From positions 1 to 64,000 of the forward strand of contig MEDY01000030.1 of NCBI GenBank assembly GCA_001724265.1: a stretch of 64,000 nt of DNA, given 5' to 3'. Shown here piece after piece: positions 59,185-64,000 of this stretch. A program made the position numbers and the translations under genes. The DNA is from Rhizaria sp. SCN 62-66 (Eukaryota > Rhizaria, unplaced). How positions within the stretch are numbered: the stretch's first letter is position 1; each line of letters starts with the position of its first letter. The notes beneath the pieces were generated by a model. It ran no database searches, was not told the origin of the DNA, and worked only from the letters and a program-made list of their open reading frames with translations.

Positions 59185-62100
59185 AACGATCATGAGAATG
59201 CTGCAGCCGCAGGCCTCCCGCCGCCGACGCTCGAGTGCAGGAGCGCGCTTCTGGCCCGGCCGCGTGCGCTCGACACATTGGTCAGCATTGCGCTTATGGC
59301 GCCCGCAGCGCCCACCACGACCGCTCTTCTCGACTCACTTTTACGTTTTACCAACTACCTCTGGGTTCCTGCGGCTGGTGGCTGGAGCGACGCTCCTGAC
59401 ACTCAGACGAATGTCAACGCTCACACTGACGTTGGCGTGGATGCAGTTAATCCTCCTGATGCGTTCGCGGCTGCCTTTGCGGCGTCTGCGACACCTGCGC
59501 TTGCTGTAGCCCTAGCCCCAGCCCTAGCCCCAGCCCTAGCTTCCGCCCCAGTCGCGGCCACGCCGGCGCGTGTTGGCGCCTCTCCTGCACGCCCTGTTCG
59601 GGACGACGACCACGACTATGATGCTGTCGAGGGCGAAGGCAGCAGTGCACTGCCCTTCAGCTTCCCCGTTCCTGCCTCTGCTCCGGCCTCTGCGGCAGCC
59701 GCTGCTACTGGCAGTCTGCCTGCGACGCCCTCGTACCCGCAGCCCGCTATGCCCGCGCCCGCTGCCGCCAGCAGGAAGGACGAGGAAGATGAAGAGGATG
59801 AGAGAGAGTTCAACTACGACGACGCAGCCTTTAAGGCCGCGCCGATGGCAGTCAAAAACGCGGTCTCAGCGCAACAGGGCGACGTAAACATCTTTGCGGC
59901 TGCTTTCACGTCTCCTTATCCAGCCAGCGCTGTCCCGCCCGCGCCTGCGCCTGCGTTGCTGCCCCCAACCCAGCCGCACCCGCGGCCTGCACTGAGCTAC
60001 TCTGGCGTGGACGGTGATGATATTGTGGCCGCGTTTACTCGAGACCACACGTCGGACGCCAAGCCGTCCGCGGGCGACGTGGTGGGCTATGTGATGACGC
60101 TGCTGTCCGCCGGCGTACAAAATCACTGCAGCTTATTGGAAGAGCTTGCGCCGACTGACGCCGATTCGCTGGCCACCGCTGAGAGTAATTCAACGGCAAT
60201 CTTTCGCGCGCTCACCGCTTTGCGCGTCATTATCACGAATTTCCCAGATTTGCCGCAAGATATGATCTCGCCTAAGAATGTGTTAAGTATGGATTGCTCG
60301 TTCAAACTCTATGTACACGCTGCCAAAACGCTCTCAACGTTGGCATCGCGCCTTGCGCGTGCCCCACCGGGTCCCGCCGCTGGCGCCGCGCAGGCAGCGT
60401 GTTTGTCTGCTCTGACCGCCACTGATGCTATGCTGCTGGCCATCTTGCCGCACGAAGGACTTGTCACGTTTGCGCAGCGTTTAGGAACGGTCAGTGAGGG
60501 TGCCGCTATGTGCGACGGCGACGATGACGACGACAACAAGGGTGGAGATGACAGTGACGACGAGGACTGGTCCAGAATGAGTACGCAAAAAGTTGCGAGT
60601 TGCCTTCTTAGTCTTTTTTCGCTTAGGGTCCCGCGTTGCAGCGCAGATCAGAAAATCACGGAGACGATTATGGCTCTTTTGACGCAGCTACCTCCGATGC
60701 TCGCATTACGTTTTACCCAACAGCTGCTGCGCTGCGCTAGTACCAACGCCATGTCTGACACCAATACCAACGACGCTAACGCATGGACCAGGGCTGTGGC
60801 GGAGCATAGCGAGTTACCATCGATGCTTGTGCGTGTCCTGGACCAGTGGGCGGAGCGCGTGGACTCGGCTGCTCTGCCCGTCGATGGTATGATCACGACA
60901 GCATTGCACGCTGCGCGCGTACTTTGGTTCCTGCCGCTGCAGTCAACGTGCATTCAGCTTCTGACGCGCCTGCTTCCGCGCGCTACGCTGCGCCCCGTTC
61001 TCAATGCCGATGCCGCGTCAGCGCCAGTGCCTGTGCTCGCCCAAAGTTGGCTTGCAGTTGCTCGCAGCACTGGATCGATGATGCTCGAAGCCGCAGCGCG
61101 CGATGGGTGTGCAAGTAGTCCACATGTGTGGAACGACGACAAGGCTATGACAGTCGTGCAAGCCGCAGTGAGCACACTGACACTGGCGGCGCGATATCTG
61201 GCTCCGACTGAAACGTTGCCGCTGGCCGCAGTGCTCGATTCGGTTAAGCGTGTGACGACCGCGGGTGTCGTAGCTCCAGCGTGGTTGACCTCGGCGCTGT
61301 TGCCTGATCGTGTGGCCTCTGAGCTCGCAGTCGTTGGCGTTGCCGCGGAGGCGCTGCGCCTGCTTCTCCAAGTCGCGCACACACATCACGCTGCCGTGAT
61401 GCGCGCGCTCATCGCGCCGCTTTCGAGCAGCGCTGCTGCCATCTGGGTTGCGCGCGCGGGCGTGCTTCCGCCTGCACTGGCCGCGCCTGGCGCGAACTCG
61501 TACGCGGCCGCGGCGTGGGGCCCCAGCAGCGCTGTGATACCCCAGTCGCTGCTCGATCTGCTGCTCATGGGCGTCGTCGCTGCGGCGTCGTGCCCGCTGG
61601 TGCGTGCACTCGCGGGCAACACGGTGGCTCTGCTTGCGGTCGCTGATGATGCGCCCGTGTGGGGTCGCACGGCGACGGTATTACACGAACGCGTCGTTGC
61701 CGCGGTACGCAGGACGATGCCTGCGCTGGTGACGTCACTGCGGCCATGTTCGGGCCACCTGCTGCAGCTGTGGCGCACGCTCATACCCGCCGCACTGGCT
61801 GTTGCGGGGGAGAATGACGACCCGCTTGTGCTGCCGTCTTGCAGTGGCGCCATGGACGACGGCACAGAGTCTGTCATCGACTGGTTGCTTGGCCAACTCT
61901 CGTCAGCCAACGCGCTTGCTGAGGCGCCCGCTGCGACGAGCCGCGTCCGCGAGAGCAACGCCCCGCTGCTGGCCATGAATGTGGGGCCCTCGAAGTTCTT
62001 AACGGGCGTTTTTGCATGTGCGCCTGAGTGGTCACGGCCAGTTGCGTCCGACTCAGCTCACGACTCGTACGACGGACCCAACGAGACCACAGGGGGATTG

Positions 62101-64000
62101 CTGCAAGCGCTCCGGCTCTATTCGCTCTATGCCGGCGCTTACGCGCCCCACGCTCTGACCGCAGACGCCGCGGTTCCTGGCGGTGCTGCGCTTGCTGCGC
62201 GCCACAATACGATCCTGGGACCGGTGCGCAAGCGTGACAAGGCGGCTAGTGACCCCGTTAGAACTGCTATGGCAGTCGCATCCGCCTACGGCCGCCGCCT
62301 AGGGACGGTGCCTGATCATACCGCTGACGACGCAGCAGCGTCGGCTTCGGCGTCTGGGTCTGTGGTAGTGCCGATGTCGGTGGACGGCGAGGCGACACCT
62401 CTCGGTCAGATGCAGGCGACTCCTGTTGCGACGATGACGGACGCGACATCGATGGGCGAGACGGAGGGCGACCGACAGGCAGCAATGGCGTATGCCAGTG
62501 CTGCACACCAGCACAAGCGTTCTGTGTCAGCTGCATTCCAGCTCCGGGTGCGCCCCACGCTGCCCTCGTTCAGTGACGTGCTCACTGTCACTGTCATGGG
62601 CCTCGAGCTCACCCAGGACGATGACAACAAGGATAACACCGGCAATGCGCAAATCCAAGGCCGCGGGGTGTGGTCCAGTCTGACGAACGACGCGTTCACG
62701 CTTGCCGAGGCATCGCCCGACTTTGCCGCAGCTCTGCTGCTTTGCTGCCAGCTCGAGCGTGTCGCACGCGACGCCGCTGTAGCCCGGTGGGCTCAAGTTC
62801 CCGTGCTGCTGCGCAACCTCCTCACGCCCGCTGTGCCCGCGACCTGTGCGGCGCTGCCGTCGGCGCTCACGCTCGTGCAAGGCTTGCTGCTATCGGTTTC
62901 TCTCGTGGCGACGCCGGAGGATGTCCCGCGCGCGTTCGGTCCTCCATTGACGCGCGTGCACTCGCTGCCACTGTGCAGCTCGCCGGGACTGGCCGGCGCG
63001 GCGTGGTGTACGCTGCAGGCGCTGGCACAGGGCGCGCCGGCGCTGCAGCTGGCGTTGGCCCTGGCACTGTACGCCTTCTCACAGCGGCCGTGGGATCCGC
63101 TGGGTTTCCCTCGTTTTGACTGGCGCGGCACTGACACGCTGTCACTGGGACCGACCCGCTACGTGGGCCTTGTGAACGCTGGCTCGACGTGTTACATGAA
63201 CTCGCTGATGCAGCAACTCTTTATGACCCCTGCGTTCCGCGCCGCAGTGCTTGCTTGCCCCACAGGTGACATCGCCCTGGCCCAGGACGAGGATGGCAAT
63301 ACGTCTGCCCCGCCTGCTGCAGGTGAAGACGGTTGCCGTTCAACTCCCGCCGCAGCTGACGAAACGGAGTGCCTACTGTTCCAACTGCAGGCGTTGTTTG
63401 CGGCGCTGCAAGATGGAACACGGCCGCACCACGACCCTGTGTCGTTTGGTCGTGCGTACCGTGGCTTGGACCAACGGCCGATGAACGTCAACATCCAGAT
63501 GGACGCGTCCGAGTTCTTCTCGCTCATGTTTGACCAGCTTGAGGGCCGACTCAAGGCGCTCAACGCCGCGCGCGCGCCGCGGCCGCCTGTGCCGGACATG
63601 ATGCAGGCCGCGTTCCAGGGCGCGACCACAAACACCATCACGTGCTCGAACCCTGCTTGTGGGCACACGACACTGCGCGAAGACCCGTTCTTCATGCTGC
63701 CGCTTGAAGTCGTCGCTCACGCGTCCGTGCCGCAGGCACTGGACACGCTGTGCCGCGTAAGCATGGACCGCGCCGTGGTGTGCGACCGCTGCCGCGAGCA
63801 GCGGTCCACGCGGCAGCGCGTTACGCTGACGCGACTTCCCATGACGCTCGTCCTGCACTTGAAGCGCTTCCAGTTTAACGGGGAGATCATGTCCAAGGTC
63901 AACACCGCGTGCTCGTTCCCGCTTGTTTTGGATCTCGCACCCTACACGAATGTGAACCGTGAGTCTGACCAGCCGTGGCCCTGTGTCTACGTGCTGGCGG
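54178..64000 (+). CDS. Very large ubiquitin carboxyl-terminal hydrolase (USP9X/USP24/USP34 type), 3' end outside window, with in-frame TAG
   Basis: The proposed start is ATG 54178 (exon 54178-54282), followed by a 147-bp intron and exon 2 from 54430; the intron is tentative because its donor is GTCTCT. From 54430 to the right edge one frame is open except for TAG at 56197-56199. A long, helix-rich region of about 2,900 residues with Asp-rich and Ala/Pro-rich linkers leads to the USP catalytic domain. There the Cys box GLVNAGSTCYMNSLMQQLF carries the nucleophile at 63190-63192 (about residue 2956); a QMDASEFF segment and two CxxC-type zinc pairs (CSNPAC at 63643-63660, CDRC at 63781-63792) follow, as does LVLHLKRFQFN. 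The catalytic His lies beyond the window. The segment after TAG begins without ATG (first ATG 56296), yet is in the frame of the catalytic domain. The product would remove ubiquitin from proteins. Confidence 0.83.
56197..56199 (+). other. In-frame TAG inside the ubiquitin hydrolase gene
   Basis: The context is QQQQED-TAG-RQEHNVR. The preceding frame is open from 54430 and the following frame is open for 7,801 bases to the window edge. No GTNCGT donor lies in the preceding 300 bp. Confidence 0.75.
59140..59178 (+). repeat. Asp-coding GAC/GAT run, 13 codons
   Basis: This low-complexity triplet run lies in the ubiquitin hydrolase and encodes a poly-Asp linker. Confidence 0.9.

Overview
The window is nuclear DNA of a unicellular eukaryote that I cannot place in a lineage. 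The coding regions are GC-rich and the spacers AT-richer. Short spliceosomal introns (about 107-267 bp) interrupt several genes. The gene content is eukaryotic throughout: NTF2, RRM1-type ribonucleotide reductase, PIG-X, mitoferrin, a 12-helix class III cyclase, a USP9X/USP24/USP34-type deubiquitinase and a 6,903-residue multi-domain membrane receptor. There are no bacterial operons, CRISPR arrays, recognisable transposons or convincing RNA genes.

Layout, left to right: NTF2 (+); ribonucleotide reductase large subunit (-); a bidirectional promoter with a perfect E2F-type palindrome; phosphopantothenoylcysteine decarboxylase (+); an ankyrin/EF-hand protein (-) with an in-frame TAG and a one-base frame slip at a CAG repeat; a 129-residue unknown protein (-); an NHE8-like Na+/H+ exchanger (-); a four-exon polytopic membrane protein with an EExxK motif (+), which converges at 40 bp spacing on PIG-X (-); the giant receptor (-, 20.9 kb); a tandem 12-helix nucleotide cyclase (-, 9.5 kb); a mitoferrin with a histidine-rich tail (-); and a very large ubiquitin hydrolase (+) that runs off the right edge.

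The most notable result concerns the genetic code. Four genes are each cut into same-frame pieces by TAG only: PIG-X by three TAGs in four codons' span, the ankyrin/EF-hand gene by one, the cyclase by one and the ubiquitin hydrolase by one. In three of the four, the piece after the TAG has no ATG at its beginning. In the cyclase, the two pieces carry complementary halves of one active site. All eleven genes whose 3' end is in the window end in TAA (5) or TGA (6), never TAG. The simplest reading is that UAG is a rare sense codon here, with glutamine or leucine both fitting the contexts. This is inferred from the sequence alone, without alignments, tRNA data or RNA/protein data. The 6,903-residue receptor contains no in-frame TAG, so the codon must be used sparingly.

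Introns also look unusual. Nine of the ten well-supported donor sites read GTACGT, GTCCGT or GTTCGT (GTNCGT) rather than the usual GTAAGT, and CTAAC/CTGAC-like branch points can be seen in most introns.

The neighbouring genes serve unrelated cell functions: nuclear transport, dNTP and coenzyme A synthesis, ion exchange, GPI-anchor assembly, surface sensing, cyclic nucleotide signalling, iron transport and ubiquitin removal. Nothing suggests a functional cluster.
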